DNA of 64,000 nucleotides from Alnus glutinosa (GCF_958979055.1 NC_084894.1:24397616-24461615), one strand, 5' to 3'. Shown: positions 46,500-58,029, counted from the first letter of the stretch. Numbers and translations: made by a program. Notes: generated from the sequence alone by a model not told the origin.

Positions 46500-46621
46500 T
46501 GTGCAACTAAGTCTTCATCTAGCAATACATTACTTGGCTTAAGAATGTCATGCCCCTGGGTGTAGTAAAAGAAACGATGGAGATATTCCATGTCTAACCA
46601 TGTCTTTATCAAGCTAGACAT
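46500..46621 (-). pseudogene. Receptor-kinase relic (catalytic loop fragment)
   Basis: On the minus strand a frame reads LDMEYLHRF, then GHDILKPSNVLLDEDLVAHV. This matches the catalytic loop of LRR-XII-type receptor kinases (ALEYLHHHC... HCDLKPSNVLLD-D-VAHVGDFG). The HCD motif is damaged, the DFG region is not recognisable, and surrounding kinase sequence is scrambled. It is an old unrelated kinase fragment, not part of the LecRK array. Confidence 0.55.
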
Positions 46622-47020
46622 TTATAGTGTAGAAATTAATTGACAAGATGGAGATGTTCAATCTTTGAAGAAAATCTAGAAAGCTGTTGTGAGAATACTT
46701 TCCACCACCGACTCTGCCATTGTACTCTAGTGCCAAAGGTCTAAATTTAGGACTGGTGAGGATCAACTTGTCATGATTTTTACAAGATTCTCACCACGAT
46801 ATTAACGTATATCTTAGGTTTCTGGTATGAAACTTCTGGTTGGTCCGTCATTGATGTTGCCAATTTCAAGACCTCTGTATACTATGCCAAAACTCCCAGC
46901 ATCAATCAATTTGAAGACCTTTGCTACAAATTAAAGTCTTCTATCACTGTGGCCAATGGCAGACCTAGCCTTGCAGGGGTGGAGCCAGGGAATTCCTGGA
47001 GGGGGGGCTGAACTTAAATA

Positions 47021-47069
<49 letters not shown>

Positions 47070-47077
47070 ATGGACTA
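46622..47077. other. Degraded DNA with transposon-end motif and (GT)n
   Basis: Around 46975-47010 is GGGGTGGAGCCAGGG... GGAGGGGGGGC, a motif often seen near the ends of plant DNA transposons. A (GT)n tract covers 47029-47068. No gene is visible. Confidence 0.35.
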
Positions 47078-47235
47078 ATAGTTTAAGTTTAATGTTAAGA
47101 ATATGTTTGCTTCAATTGTTGTTTGATTAGATTTTCAAGATGTGAAGATCTAACTCATAGTTTAAGTTTAATGTTAAGAATATGTTTGCTTCAATTGTTG
47201 TTTGATTAGATTTTCAAGATGTGAAGATCTAACTC
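47078..47235. repeat. Perfect 79-bp tandem duplication
   Basis: Two identical 79-bp copies (47078-47156, 47157-47235), each beginning ATAGTTTAAGTTTAATG and ending GATCTAACTC. They abut the start of the viral homology. The identity marks a recent event. Confidence 0.9.
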
Positions 47236-47908
47236 TTCTGTTCGCTCTAGGTCCTCTGTTAATCTTCTTGATAATGTTGTGAATAATGAACACTTCTCTA
47301 TTGAGGATGATTCCTCTTTTAATTTTAGTAAATGGAGTATTCCAAGGCTCCCTGCAAAGGAAGTCTATAATACTTCTTGGTTTAAAAGCTCTTTCAGAGC
47401 TGAATATGCTATTAAAATTGTTGAACAAACTATTCCTATTTCCAATAGGAATGAAAATTTTGAACTATTTAGTAAGAGATTTGTTAACAATTCCCTTGCG
47501 AAAGGTTTTAAGTTTTTTGTATATTGGATCTGTTCAAGTCGCTGTTAAACCATTAACAAGACTTGGTATTAATGCTTCTGTGTTAATGTGCCTGCGTGAT
47601 GCTAGATTTACCGATTTCCAGACTAGCATTCTTGGCATGGTCCAAACTTCTTTGTATAATGGACCTGTTTATTTTGATACTTTTCGTAATATAACTCTTG
47701 CTTTGAGTGATGTTAATATTGTTAAAGCATTAACCTTGAATGTTTTGACCTTTAGTTACAATATGTTAGAAGGTAGCCAACCTTTGGTCATCATCTATCG
47801 TATTTATTACAAATTGTTAAAAACCAATTTGAATCCTCAAGCTGTTATCAAAAATTCGGGTACTTCTACTTTGTTAATTCAAAGTTCTACTCGTGATGCT
47901 AATATCTG
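47236..47908 (+). pseudogene. Caulimovirid movement protein region (30K type), frameshifted
   Basis: Two overlapping frames carry homology to the 30K-superfamily movement protein of Caulimoviridae: an N-terminal part (for example WSIPRLPAKEVYNTSWF) and a C-terminal part with GINASVLMCLRDARF and ALSDVNIVKALTLNV. The frame changes near 47515. In the family this protein makes tubules through plasmodesmata. No start codon is clear because the duplicated 79-bp block lies immediately upstream. Non-functional. Confidence 0.75.
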
Positions 47909-47941
47909 AATTCCTCGGATGATGAAATGGAGTGAGATCAG

Positions 47942-48120
47942 TGTGACGTCCCACATCGCCTGGGAATGAGGATGTGCTTATATGTATAAATGCATCCTTT
48001 ATGATACAACGCGTTTTAAAGCCGTGATGGCCATGAACCTATCAAAACTCCGTAGTTAAGCGTGCTTCTGCGAGAGCAATCCCAGGATGGGTGACCTCCT
48101 GGGAAATCTGGTTTGGGGAA
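47942..48120 (+). mobile_element. Cassandra-type LTR with 5S rRNA-like promoter (partial)
   Basis: The block begins TGTGACGTCCCACATCG, the typical start of a Cassandra LTR. It continues into a 5S rRNA-like segment (48022-48110) with ACTCCGTAGTTAAGCGTGCTT and GGATGGGTGACCTCCTGGGAA, which carry the internal RNA polymerase III control elements. Cassandra is a plant TRIM element whose LTRs contain a 5S sequence. Only one LTR is visible and its 3' end (normally ending in CA) is not found, so it is a truncated solo LTR. It interrupts the viral region after the movement protein. Confidence 0.8.
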
Positions 48121-48177
48121 GTCTTTCTTTACCCGAAGAAAGAAATGGAACTAGTTTAAAACTGATAGCCAAAAGAA

Positions 48178-49706
48178 TTTGGAAAAAATTGAAGAAATGC
48201 TTTTAGAGATTAGCCTTCGTAAGGCTGCTCGAGAGACAACCTCGGTCCCTAAAGCCAGTTCTTCCACTATTAACAATGCTTGCATCATAAACCATGACAA
48301 AGGCAAAAATGTTTTAAAACATTCTGATACTAAGTCTGATAATTCTGAAGAATCTAATTCTGATGAATCTGACTCATCCACTAATGATGATATTAAAATT
48401 CTTGAAGAAAATTTTGGGAAAATCAATGTTTCTCCAAAACTCCAAAGAATTTTTAAAACCAAACCTATTAATCTTACCAAGAATTGGTATAATAAACCAA
48501 CTCCTTCTGATTTACAGTTTGAAGAAAGGGTTTTTTAAAACTAGTTTTCTGTTTCTGCTGATAAATTGTATGAGTGGAATATTGATGGTTTGCCTGAATA
48601 GGAAATCCTTAATAAGATTAATCATATGTCTATGGTTGCCAATGCTTATATGACTAAGCATAGTCTTTCTGATTTTGATATTGTTGAATTGATAACTACT
48701 GGTTTTTCCGCTTCTCTTAGCAGTTGGTGGGATAAACATCTCACCCAAGAGGCTAAAACCCGGATCAAAACTGTTGTTAAAATCAATGAAGACGGGATTC
48801 CCGTTCTTAATGATGGCTAGCAATTGCCTGATGGTGTCAATACTTTGATATACACCATTATCAAACATTTTGTTGGGACTCCGTCCAATATAATTGCTCG
48901 TATTTCTGATTATTTGAATAATCTTAGATGTCCTTCTATGTCTGATTATAGATGGTATCAAGATGTTTTTCTTTTTCGTGTTATGCTTCGAACTGATAGT
49001 TTCAAGCCCTATTAGAAAGAAAAGTTCATTGATGGATTACCTTCATTTTTTGCTCACAAAGTAAAAGATGGACTTGTTGATCCTGTCACGGGATCCATTG
49101 ATTATGAAAAGTTAACCTATGGTGATTTGTTTTCAATCATTAAAAAACTTGGTATTAAAATGTGTGTCGATCAAAAAATGATAAGACAACAATTAAAAAA
49201 TGCTAAGAAAGCTAAGTATGCAATGGGTAATTTTTGTGAACAATTTGGTTTGCCTCCCATTGCTCCTAGCAGGAGACAGAAAGAAACTAGATAAGTTTAC
49301 TAAAAAGTACCGTCGTACTAAAAGACGAGTTGTTAAGCCTGAAAGGCCTGATAAAATATTTAGAAAGCATAATCGTTCTAAAACTGTTAAACCTTCCAAA
49401 GGAAGATGTTTTAATTGTGGTAAAAACAGACATTATGCAGATAAGTGTCCAAACCCCCCTAATAAGTTAAAGAAAAAAATTAATTATGTAAATATTGATG
49501 AGGAAGAAAGGAATGATCTTTATAGGATTTTACAATCCCAAGATTACTCCGATTCTGATTCATCCTACATTGATGAAGTTACTTTTGATGATTCTTGCTA
49601 TCATTTTACTAGCGAATCATCTGATAAAGATGTTTTCAAAATTGGCTGCAATAAATCATGTTGTAAAAATAAATTTTGTAATGTTACTTCTAAAGCAGAA
49701 GAATAA
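48178..49706 (+). pseudogene. Caulimovirid capsid/nucleocapsid region
   Basis: Acidic stretches rich in Ser/Asp/Glu (48300-48420), then a capsid-like region in several frames, then a basic stretch (KKYRRTKRRVVK) and a CCHC zinc knuckle CFNCGKNRHYADKC at 49407-49448. The knuckle binds viral RNA in this family. Stop codons at about 48538, 48600, 48820 and 49013 break the frame. The same knuckle appears on the minus strand in the second copy at about 63829-63874. Confidence 0.7.
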
Positions 49707-49751
49707 GAAAATTTATTAATCACTTTAATTTCAAAAATTGAAAATGATGAG

Positions 49752-50633
49752 TTGAAAGATAAATATCTTAAAAAACTCAAGAAAACAATGAAACATGATT
49801 TTGAAAATTCTGTTAAACCCAAAATCTCTCTTGATGAAACTTTGGAAATGTTTTCTAAACAAAAATCCAAAGTAATTACTATCTCAGATTTGCAGCATGA
49901 GGTAAGTAATATCAAGAAAGAAATTGTTGATTTGAAAAAAGACATGCATCTTGTAAAAACTAATAACCAAGACTTAAATTGTCAACTAATAATTATAAAT
50001 CTTTATAAAAAATTTCAAGAAGAAAATGAAGATTTAAAAATTGAAGAAGTTACTGGTAATCAACATGAGCATTCTAATGATCCTGAATCCAGCAATGCAA
50101 CTGTTTGTTCCAGTACTGCTTTGAAATTTGTTAAACTCACTAAGAGTTTCATACCACCTAAATGGTATGCCAAAATTACTGTTATTGTTGCAAAAGATTA
50201 TTCTTTTGATGCTATTACTTTGATTGATTCTGGATCCGATATGAATTGTATCTTGGAGGGATTAGTCCCTAGTAAATACTTTGAGAAATCCACTGAAAGA
50301 TTAAATTCTACTAGTGGAGATTCTCTTTATATTAAATATGAGCTTAGCAAAGCTTATGTTTGCCAGAATGATGTTTGTTTTCCCATTCCTTCTGTGCTTG
50401 TTAAAAATATGAAGAGTGATAAAGTAATTCTAGGAAATCCTTTCCTTTACTTACTTTACCCAATCTCTTCTATTGATGAAACTGGGACAACAACTGTTAA
50501 GATGAGTACAGAAGTAAAATTTGCTTTTGCATCCAGATTAGATATTGAATTAAATCGGCTAAACCTGGTCTCTGCTAAAACCAAACATTTGAATTCCTTA
50601 AAACAGGAACTCAAGTACAAGAGAATTGCCTAG
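49752..50633 (+). pseudogene. Caulimovirid coiled-coil linker and aspartic protease region
   Basis: A 293-codon frame has a Lys/Glu-rich coiled coil (LQHEVSNIKKEIVDLKKDMH) followed by a retropepsin-like domain with the active-site motif LIDSGSDMN at about 50220. In the family it would process the polyprotein. The segment is one of the longest open pieces left in this copy, but it is cut off by stops on both sides. In the minus copy the same region has a stop just after the DSG motif (about 63047). Confidence 0.75.
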
Positions 50634-50639
50634 CAACTC

Positions 50640-51415
50640 TCTAACAACCTGTTGCAATCCAAGATTGCTGCCTTTAATGCTAAACTAGTTGTTACTGTTT
50701 GTTCTGATCTTCCAAACGCCTTTTGGCACTGGAAGAAGCACATTGTTGATTTGTCTTATGTTAAGGACTTCTCCTAAAGGAAAATTCCTACTAAAGCTAG
50801 GCCCATTCAAATGAATGCCGAAACTTTAGATTTCTGTCAAAAAGAAATTGCTGACTTGCTAGCGAAAAATATCATTCGCAAGAGTAAGTCTCCCTGGTCT
50901 TGTGCTGCTTTTTATGTTATGAAAAATGTTGAACTTGAAAGAGGTTCTCCGAGATTAGTAATTAATTACAAACCTCTTAATGATGTTTTAGAATGGATTA
51001 GGTATCCTATTCCCAATAGGAAAGACCTTGTTAACCTTCTTAGTGAAGCTCTTGTCTTCTCTAAGTTTGATATGAAGTTAGGGGATTTTGGCAAATCCAA
51101 ATGGCTAATAGGGATAGGTATAAGACTGCCTTTACCACTCCCTTTGGACATTATGAATGGAATGTTATGCATTTTGGTCTTAAGAATGCCCCTAGTGAAT
51201 TTCAAAGAATCATGAACAACATTCTTAACCCCTTTAGTCATATTGCTATTGTTTATATTGATGATGTCCTCATCTATTCTAAATCCATTGATGAGCACTG
51301 GAAACACTTGAAATCGTTTTTAGAAATCATTGAAATCAATGGATGCTGTTTCTGCAAAGAAAATCAAATTATTCCAAAACAAGATTTGATTCCTTGGTTT
51401 TGATATTTCTGAAGG
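50640..51415 (+). pseudogene. Caulimovirid reverse transcriptase region, frameshifted
   Basis: Homology to the RT palm and fingers is spread over two frames (50811-51110 and 51101-51400), with motifs SPWSCAAFYV, RYPIPNRKDLV and the catalytic YIDDVLIYS (51253-51279). An indel near 51085-51100 and a second near 51345 disrupt the frame. The family enzyme copies pregenomic RNA to DNA. Broken as it stands. Confidence 0.8.
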
Positions 51416-52006
51416 GCAGATCCGCCCCATTGATAGAGCTATTGAATTTGCTAGCAAATTCCCTGATGTTATCACTTATAAAAATCAACTCCAAAGATTT
51501 CTTGGATCATTGAATTACATTGCTGACTTTTACAAAGATCTGAGGAAGTACTACAAACCTTTGTTCGACAGGTTGCAAAGTAATCCTCTTCCTTGGACAG
51601 AAGTCCACACTTCACTTGTTAAAGAGATCAAAACTCATGTTAGATCTCTTCCTTGTTTGGGAATTCCCACTGATAATGCTTTCAAAATTGTTGAAAATGA
51701 TGCCTCCGACATTGGTTATGGAGGAATTCTGAAACAGATTGTTTCACCAGGATCTTCTAAACAAATTGTTCGCTTCCATTCCGGATCCTGGAATAATGCA
51801 CAAAAGAACTATAGTACTATTAAAAAAGAAATTCTTTCTGTTGTTCTTTGCATTACAAAGTTTCAATCTGATCCGTTAAATCAAAAATTCTTATTAAGCA
51901 TTGATTGCAAATCTGGAAAATATGTTTTGAAAAAAGATGTTGAAAACATTGCTTCGAAACAAATATTTGCTAGATGGCAAGCTATTTTAAGTGTTCTTGA
52001 TTTTTG
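51416..52006 (+). pseudogene. Caulimovirid RNase H region
   Basis: The frame 51510-52007 carries the connection domain (LNYIADFYKDLRKYYKPLFD) and an RNase H domain with DASDIGYGGIL. The Thr before the catalytic Asp seen in the minus copy (ETDAS) is Asn here (ENDAS). The family enzyme removes RNA from the RNA:DNA hybrid. It ends at a stop where ORF2 follows almost immediately. Confidence 0.75.
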
Positions 52007-52078
52007 ATATTGAATATATTAAAGGAATTAATAATTCCATCCCTGATTTTCTCTCTCGTGAATTTTTGCAGTGCTACC

Positions 52079-53415
52079 ATGGCAAGTAAAAAAGATCGAG
52101 GAAAAGGAAAGCTTGTTAACCCTCCTGTTAATCAACCTCTGGCCATCAAACCGGAGTCTTCCCCTATTGGCACTCCAACTGCCTCGCCCATTACCACTTC
52201 GTTGGCCCTTACTAATCGGTTCATGACTTTCAGCCCTGAACCAAATGTTACCTTCAGTAGCGCCCTCGTTACTGATTTCAATCCTTTGCTTGGTGCTTCC
52301 TAAAGGCCAAGAATTCAATTTGTTAAAGCTGAACCACCTTCAACTTATGTTCGATTACCCTATTTCCAACACCTATTCTTTGTTGAGGTAAGAATGGCTC
52401 CTATTAAAGATCCAAGTCAGTTGGCTCTTGCTTTCTTTCCCCCTCATTTCCATTGGGTTCCTAAACACCCCTGAAAGATATCACCTATTACACCAACATA
52501 TTGCTTGAAACCATATCGGTCCATTTCAAGCCGATCCCTAATCAAAAAACTGGTAATAAGATTCTCTACATGAGTGTCTACTTTGACAAGATTATTCTTC
52601 TCAAAGATTGGGGTGACCACCCTTCTAAGCCTAGAATGCTTTCCAATTCTGAGCTTTCCTACTCCTATTATGATTATATGGATGTCTGGTTCAAATTCAT
52701 GCTTTACCAGAACTCCAGCAATAATCATTCCTGGTTTATTAATTTTGATAAAAAAAATTTCTCTTTGAAACTTGCCAAAGCCTTTGGAACCTTCAGAGAC
52801 ATTTTCAATACCAATGCTTATGGGAAGAAATTTCCTACCATAATGCATTTTATTATAAAATTCAAGATCCCTTGGATTTTAAAATGGAATTATGTTAAAG
52901 AAGGCGACATCCTTGATCGCCACTAGTTTGTCAAATGGTGGGACAAATTCCCACAAACTGATGCTATTATCCAAACTGTTTGTAAGGATTTTTCTAGGAG
53001 GACTATTTTTGAAAAGAGTACTTCCCTAGGAACTCCTGCTATTATCCCCTGGACTATCACTACCGGACTTGTCACACCATCACACTTTCTTCCTCCTCTA
53101 GAAGAGAAGAAAATTGCAGGTGATAAAATATCAGATGAAAAATCTGTTGCTGCCTCATCCTCTTCATCAAAGTGCAAGAAGAAGAAGAAAGGCCCTTCCA
53201 AGAATGATATGAGAATGTTCCAACAGTTTCTCAAGACTTTCAAGGAAGAAAATAATGTTGAAGACTGTGAAGATGAAGAAAAATATGACTCATCTTCCTT
53301 CTCTTTAGACAGTGCTAACCTATGCGGAGAAAACCGCCACCTATTTAGGCATGACCCACTTTGCTTTCAGGATTCAATCCTGAGTATTGAGGACATTCCA
53401 GACCTCGACTATTGA
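52079..53415 (+). pseudogene. Caulimovirid ORF2-like region, unknown function
   Basis: The start MASKKDRGKGKLVNPPV at 52079 is shared with the minus copy (MASKKDRGKGKLVNLP at 56960). The rest is spread over frames 52079-52303, 52501-52926 and 52923-53415. The C-terminal part is Lys-rich, then acidic (EDEE...SSFSLD), ending LSIEDIPDLDY. Florendoviruses have a second ORF of unknown role in this position. Stops at 52301 and 52924 break it. Confidence 0.65.
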
Positions 53416-53599
53416 CCCTTACGGGCTCCCTATTGTTGATTCACGCGTTAAACAACATTATTGGCTCCATAAAGAGCTCCACCGAAAGGTTGCTTGTCTT
53501 TTGCAGAATTATTGTCTGATCCATCAGTTGGCTGACAACTTTGGCCGAAAACTTTATTGACTGCTATAGTTCCATCGCATGCTGCTCTACAGTCCTGTT

Positions 53600-53975
53600 T
53601 TAATTTACTATTGTACCCTTTGTATTTGGCCTATATAAGAGGACCAAGCTTAAGGCAGAAGCTTTTAAAAAGAGAAATTGTATTTCCTAATCTGCATTCT
53701 CCTGCTATCTTGTTTCCATCCCTGTTGATCTTTCGATCATCTTTTTGTATTATCCATCCCTGTTAATTCTGTAAGTATTTCAATTATTTTGAAATAAATT
53801 TACAGTTTGTTAAATTTGTTTTCTTATCATTACTTGCATTCCTGCTGGCTGGTTCTACCGCCTGAATCCCCTATCCCCTCATTCATATTAATTTTTTGTA
53901 TTCTTCACACACACACACAAATCTCTCAGGTCTCTCTTCATCTCATCTCCTTCCGCCTCCTTTATGGTATCAAGT
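53600..53975 (+). promoter_or_regulatory. Caulimovirid intergenic region: TATA box and tRNA-Met primer site
   Basis: CTATATAAGAGG at 53629 is a TATA box in the region expected for the pregenomic RNA promoter. TGGTATCA at 53965-53972 matches the 3' end complement of initiator tRNA-Met, the primer for minus-strand synthesis. Homology to the inverted copy ends shortly after. Confidence 0.6.
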
Positions 53976-54504
53976 ATGTCCTAAAGAGGGGCCTGATTCA
54001 GAGGGGTGGTTATGATCCCTAACAGCAAAGAGAAATGCCACAGAAGATGTAAACTAAAACAATTGAAAAAGAACATAAATAGAATGAAAAGATCGTAACA
54101 CTTATGGCTTTGATACCATAAGGGAGGCGGAAGGAGATGAGATGAAGAGAGACCTGAGAGAGTTGTGTGTGTGTGTGAAGAACACTTAAAATTAATATGA
54201 ATGAGGGGATAGGGGATTCAGGCGGTAGAACCAGCCAACAGGAATGCAAGTAATGATAAAAAAACAAATTTAACAAATTGTAAATGTATTTCAAAATAAT
54301 TGAAATACTTACAGAATTAACAGGGATGGATAATACAAAAGGATGATCGAATGATCAACAGGGATGGAAACAAGATAGCAGGAGAATGCAGATCAGGAAA
54401 TATAATTTCTCTGTCTAAAAGCTTCTGCCTTACCCTAAAGGCTTGGTCCCTTTATATAAGCCAATTACAAAGAGTAAAATAGTAAATTAAAACAGGACTG
54501 TAGA

Positions 54505-55385
54505 TAGGAGTGAGTAAAAATCCGCGGACCCGCCCCAACCCGCACCCCCCGCCCCTAAAAACGCGATTTTTAGTGTTTTTTTTGTGGGTACAGGTCCAAA
54601 AATGGTATACCCGTGCGGGGCAGGGTGGGTTGCAGGTTGGGGTTTTAAAAAACACCGGGGAACCACCCCGCCCCGCAAGAAGAAAAACTAAGGAAAAAAA
54701 TAAGAAAAGCCTAGCCCAGCCTGCCCAGGTCCATTAAGTCAGTAACCCTAGCACCCTTCAATTTTTTCATTTCTTCATTAACCCTCTTCGCCGCACACCT
54801 TCGCCGCACACCCTTCTTCGACTCTTCCATGAGTTCCAACACCAGCAGCTCCTCACCTCCTCGTAGTCGCCACCTCTCCATCTCTCCTCCTCCTCCTCCT
54901 CGATCTTCTTCTTCTTTCACTTCATGCGCACTCGCAGTACCTAGTACATTTCTCTCATTTTTCTGCCTCCCAAACAGCGTCGTCTTGACGCCGGTCCTGT
55001 GGGGACGCCATGAAGCTCCAGATCAAGGTTGATGAGGAGATTGGGAGCGGCGGGAAGATCGTCGACGCTCGCTTCAAGACCGGTATTGAATGATTCCCCT
55101 CTCATCTTGTAACATGTTTGTGCTTTGTTTGGCTTTGGTATGAATCTGGCTTTGTTTGGCTTTGGTTTGAATCTGTGATTTGTGACTTTATGAACCCTAG
55201 ATCTGGATTTTGTTGAAAACCCACATATCCCCGCACAACCTGTACCCCCCGCCCCGCATCACCCCGCACCGCACGGGTTCTCCCCATTTTGTGCGGTTCA
55301 CGGGTGCGATTTTCGCAACCCGCAGGGGTGCGGGGCGGGGCCAAAAAAGGGGCATCCCCCCCCCCCCGCCTCATGCTCAGCCCTA
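54505..55385. mobile_element. hAT-type non-autonomous transposon, 881 bp, carrying host sequence
   Basis: TAGGAGTGAG at the left and CTCAGCCCTA at the right are imperfect inverted repeats. They are flanked by the exact 8-bp duplication ACTGTAGA (54497-54504, 55386-55393), diagnostic of hAT elements. The + viral copy shows the empty site (near 53585). The ends are GC-rich (CGCCCCGCACC-type repeats, 54525-54680 and 55235-55370). Between them lies a gene-like stretch (54760-55100). No transposase is present. Confidence 0.85.
54961..55083 (+). pseudogene. Captured ISU1/IscU-like scaffold-protein exon
   Basis: In the frame of the ATG at 55010 the segment reads CGDAMKLQIKVDEEIGSGGK and then IVDARFKT. 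This corresponds to the CGDVMKLQIKVD...IVDARFKTFGCGSA region of plant ISU1, the mitochondrial Fe-S cluster scaffold (IscU family). The cluster-ligand Cys of CGD is kept. The reading stops just after KTG at a GTATTG, a plausible original splice donor. A Ser/Pro-rich leader (54829-54950) precedes it. Only one exon was captured, so it cannot make a working scaffold. Confidence 0.7.
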
Positions 55386-55559
55386 ACTGTAGAGCAACAT
55401 GCGACGGACTGTAGCAGTACTGTAGCAGTCAATAAAGTTGTCGGCCAGCTGCTGGTGTAGCCAATAATTCCGCATAAGACAAGCAACCTTTCGGTGGAGC
55501 TCTTGTGGAGCCAATAATGCTGTCTAACGTGTGAATCAACAGTAGGGAACCCGTGAGGG

Positions 55560-56960
55560 TCAATAGTCAAGGTCTGGAATGTCCTTAATACTCGGGATTG
55601 AATCTTGGGAACAAAGCGGGTCATGCCCAAATACATCATGGTTTTTCCCGCACAAAGTAGCACCGTCTGAAGATGAGGAAGATGAATCAGATTTTTCTTC
55701 ATCTTCGCTATCTTCAGTATTGTTTTCTTCCTTGAAAGTTTTGAGAAATTGTTGGAACATTCTCATATCATTCTTGGAAGGGCCTTTCTTCTTCTTCTTC
55801 TTGGACTTTTTGGTCTTTGATGAAGAGGATGAGGCAGCAACAGACTTTTCATTTGATATTTTATCACCAGCAATTTTCTTCTCTTCTGGCGGAGGAAGAA
55901 AATGTAATGGTGTAACAAGTCCGGTAGTAATGGTTCGGGGAATAGCAGTAGGAGTTTCTGGGGAAGTACTCTTTTCAGAAATAGCCTTCCTGGAAAAATC
56001 CTTATAAACAGTTTGGATAATAGCATCAGTTTGTGAGAATTTGTCCCACCATTTGACAAACCAGCGGCGATCAAGGATGTCGCCTTCTTTAACATAATTC
56101 CATTTTAAAATCCAAGGGATCTTGAATTTTATAATAAAATGCATTATGGTAGGAAATTTCTTCCCATAAGCATCAGTATGGAAGTTGTCTCTGAAGGTTC
56201 CAAAAGCTTTGGCAAGTTTCAGAGGGAGAATATCCGGAACTGCTCCGAACTGTCCCCACCATTTTGATAACCAAAGAGGGAGAATCTCGGTAAATTTTTT
56301 TATCAAAATTAATAAACCAGGAATGATTATTGGTGGAATTCTAGTAAAGCATGAATTTAAACCAGGCATCCATATAATCATAATAGGAGTAAGAAAGCTC
56401 AGAATTGGAAAGTATTTTGGGCTGGGAAGGATGGTCACCCCAATCTTTGAGAAGAATAATCTTGTCAAAGTAGACACTCATGTACAGAATTTTACCAGTT
56501 TTTTGATCAAGGATCAGTTTGAAATGAACCAATTTTGTCTCAATCAATATGTTGGTATAATAGAAGATGACTTTCAGGGGGAACAATGGAAACGAGGGGG
56601 AAAGAAAGCAAGAGCCAACTGACTTGGATCTTTAATAGGAGCCATTCCTAGCTCAACAAAGAACAAGTGTTGAAAATAAGGTAATCAAACATAAGCCGAA
56701 GGTGGTTCAGCTTTAACAAATGGAATTCTTGGCCTTTGGGGAGCACCAAGAAAAGGGTTGAAATCAGTAGCAAAGGCGCTACTGAAGGTAACATTTGGTT
56801 TATGGCTGAAAGTCATGAAACGATTAGTAAGGGTCAACGAAGTGGTAATGGGGGAGGCAGCTGGAGTGCCAACAGGAGAAGACTCTGGTTTGATGGCCAG
56901 AGGTTGGTTAACAGGAAGGTTAACAAGTTTTCCTTTTCCTCGATCTTTTTTACTTGCCAT
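55560..56960 (-). pseudogene. Caulimovirid ORF2-like region, - copy
   Basis: It starts at 56960 (MASKKDRGKGKLVN) and ends at 55560 (SIKDIPDLDY). Frames 57035-56685 and 56477-55560 hold most of it, with a break between about 56690 and 56480. Lys-rich (KTKKSKKKKKKGPSK) and acidic (TEDSEDEEKSDSSSSS) tracts near the C terminus match the + copy. A small insertion near 56225-56300 (ILPLWLSKWWGQFGAVPDIL) has no counterpart in the + copy. Function unknown. Confidence 0.65.
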
Positions 56961-58029
56961 GGTGGCATTGCAAAAATTCACGAGTGAGAAAATCAGAGAT
57001 GGAATTATTAATTCCTTTAATATACTCAATATCAAAATAAAAATTACTTAAAATAGTTTGCCATCTAGCAAATATATGTTTTGAGGCAATGTTTGTGACG
57101 ACCCATTTTTTTTTTTTTTTTTTTTAATACAAACATAAAACGAGTCATCACAGTGGCACAACGATATGTCGCAAAGCCAACATACGGCACATACCCCATA
57201 ATATGTACCTGCTAATCAGAGTAACACATCTAATAACATCTATGCAGTGGAAAACATAATCTGAATAGCAGAAGTCATATCTATATACATAGACTGATAA
57301 TTACACAAAAAGAGCCATGATGTCTATCTGTTTAAGGCTTATCAAAATAATAATTACATTAAAGAATGACTTTACGAAGAACATGTGACACAAACATCAC
57401 AAGACATATACCAAACCTATAAAACAGTGGACACCCGTGGTCTAGCAATTACGACCGTCGCGATGAGCTTCAGTCATAACATTTCATATACACCGCTACC
57501 AAACCATTAACTATACCAGAGTACCTGCAGCCAAAGAAACATCATCTATACGGTTGTGTGGGTTTGCCACATCCGTATAGGTGGAATTATGAGCCCACCG
57601 TCTTAGCATAAATAAATACACTAAGACCTCAGAGGTATACTATTCACTGAGTTTTCGCAAAGAACCAACTTTTCTTTTCTAGTCATGCGTATACTATAAC
57701 ATCCACCAATTTTATAAACTTTTGTTTGAAAACCCCCATAGCTGATATAGCAAACACCGACTAATAGAAAACATTTAAAGCATACTACGCAGCTGAACAT
57801 ATTCGTAGAAGTTCCATTGTTGGAAACTACATACATCCTCACCTACTATAATACTTTTGATGCGGTGAGACTTAGAAAATAATAGCATTTAAATCATGCA
57901 ACCATCCAATAAAAATATACATAAGCTCTTTTCCATTGAGACTCTTATGCATACTAATACGTCTAGTAAAACTACTCATAGTATAAAAGCATCAATCATA
58001 AAACAATGTTATACATGCTCATTCTCATT

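Larger units (their letters stand above)
47236..53975 (+). mobile_element. Endogenous caulimovirid, + copy (Florendovirus-like), degraded
   Basis: An integrated pararetrovirus genome in the order movement protein, capsid/zinc knuckle, protease, reverse transcriptase, RNase H, then a separate second ORF, a TATA-type promoter and a tRNA-Met primer-binding site. That order, with an extra ORF after RNase H and no integrase, fits the Florendovirus group of endogenous Caulimoviridae. Nearly every domain is cut by stops or frameshifts, so it cannot encode working proteins. It carries a Cassandra-type LTR insertion. The copy ends near the primer site at 53965 and is followed by the inverted second copy. 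Confidence 0.85.

Noticed and set aside
48022..48110. A genuine 5S rRNA gene
   Set aside because: The sequence departs from 5S in its first half and is joined to a Cassandra LTR start, without a 5S spacer.
54019..54294. 91-codon minus frame near the viral junction
   Set aside because: It is the inverted copy of the viral leader and intergenic region also present at 53807-54022; no protein family is recognised.
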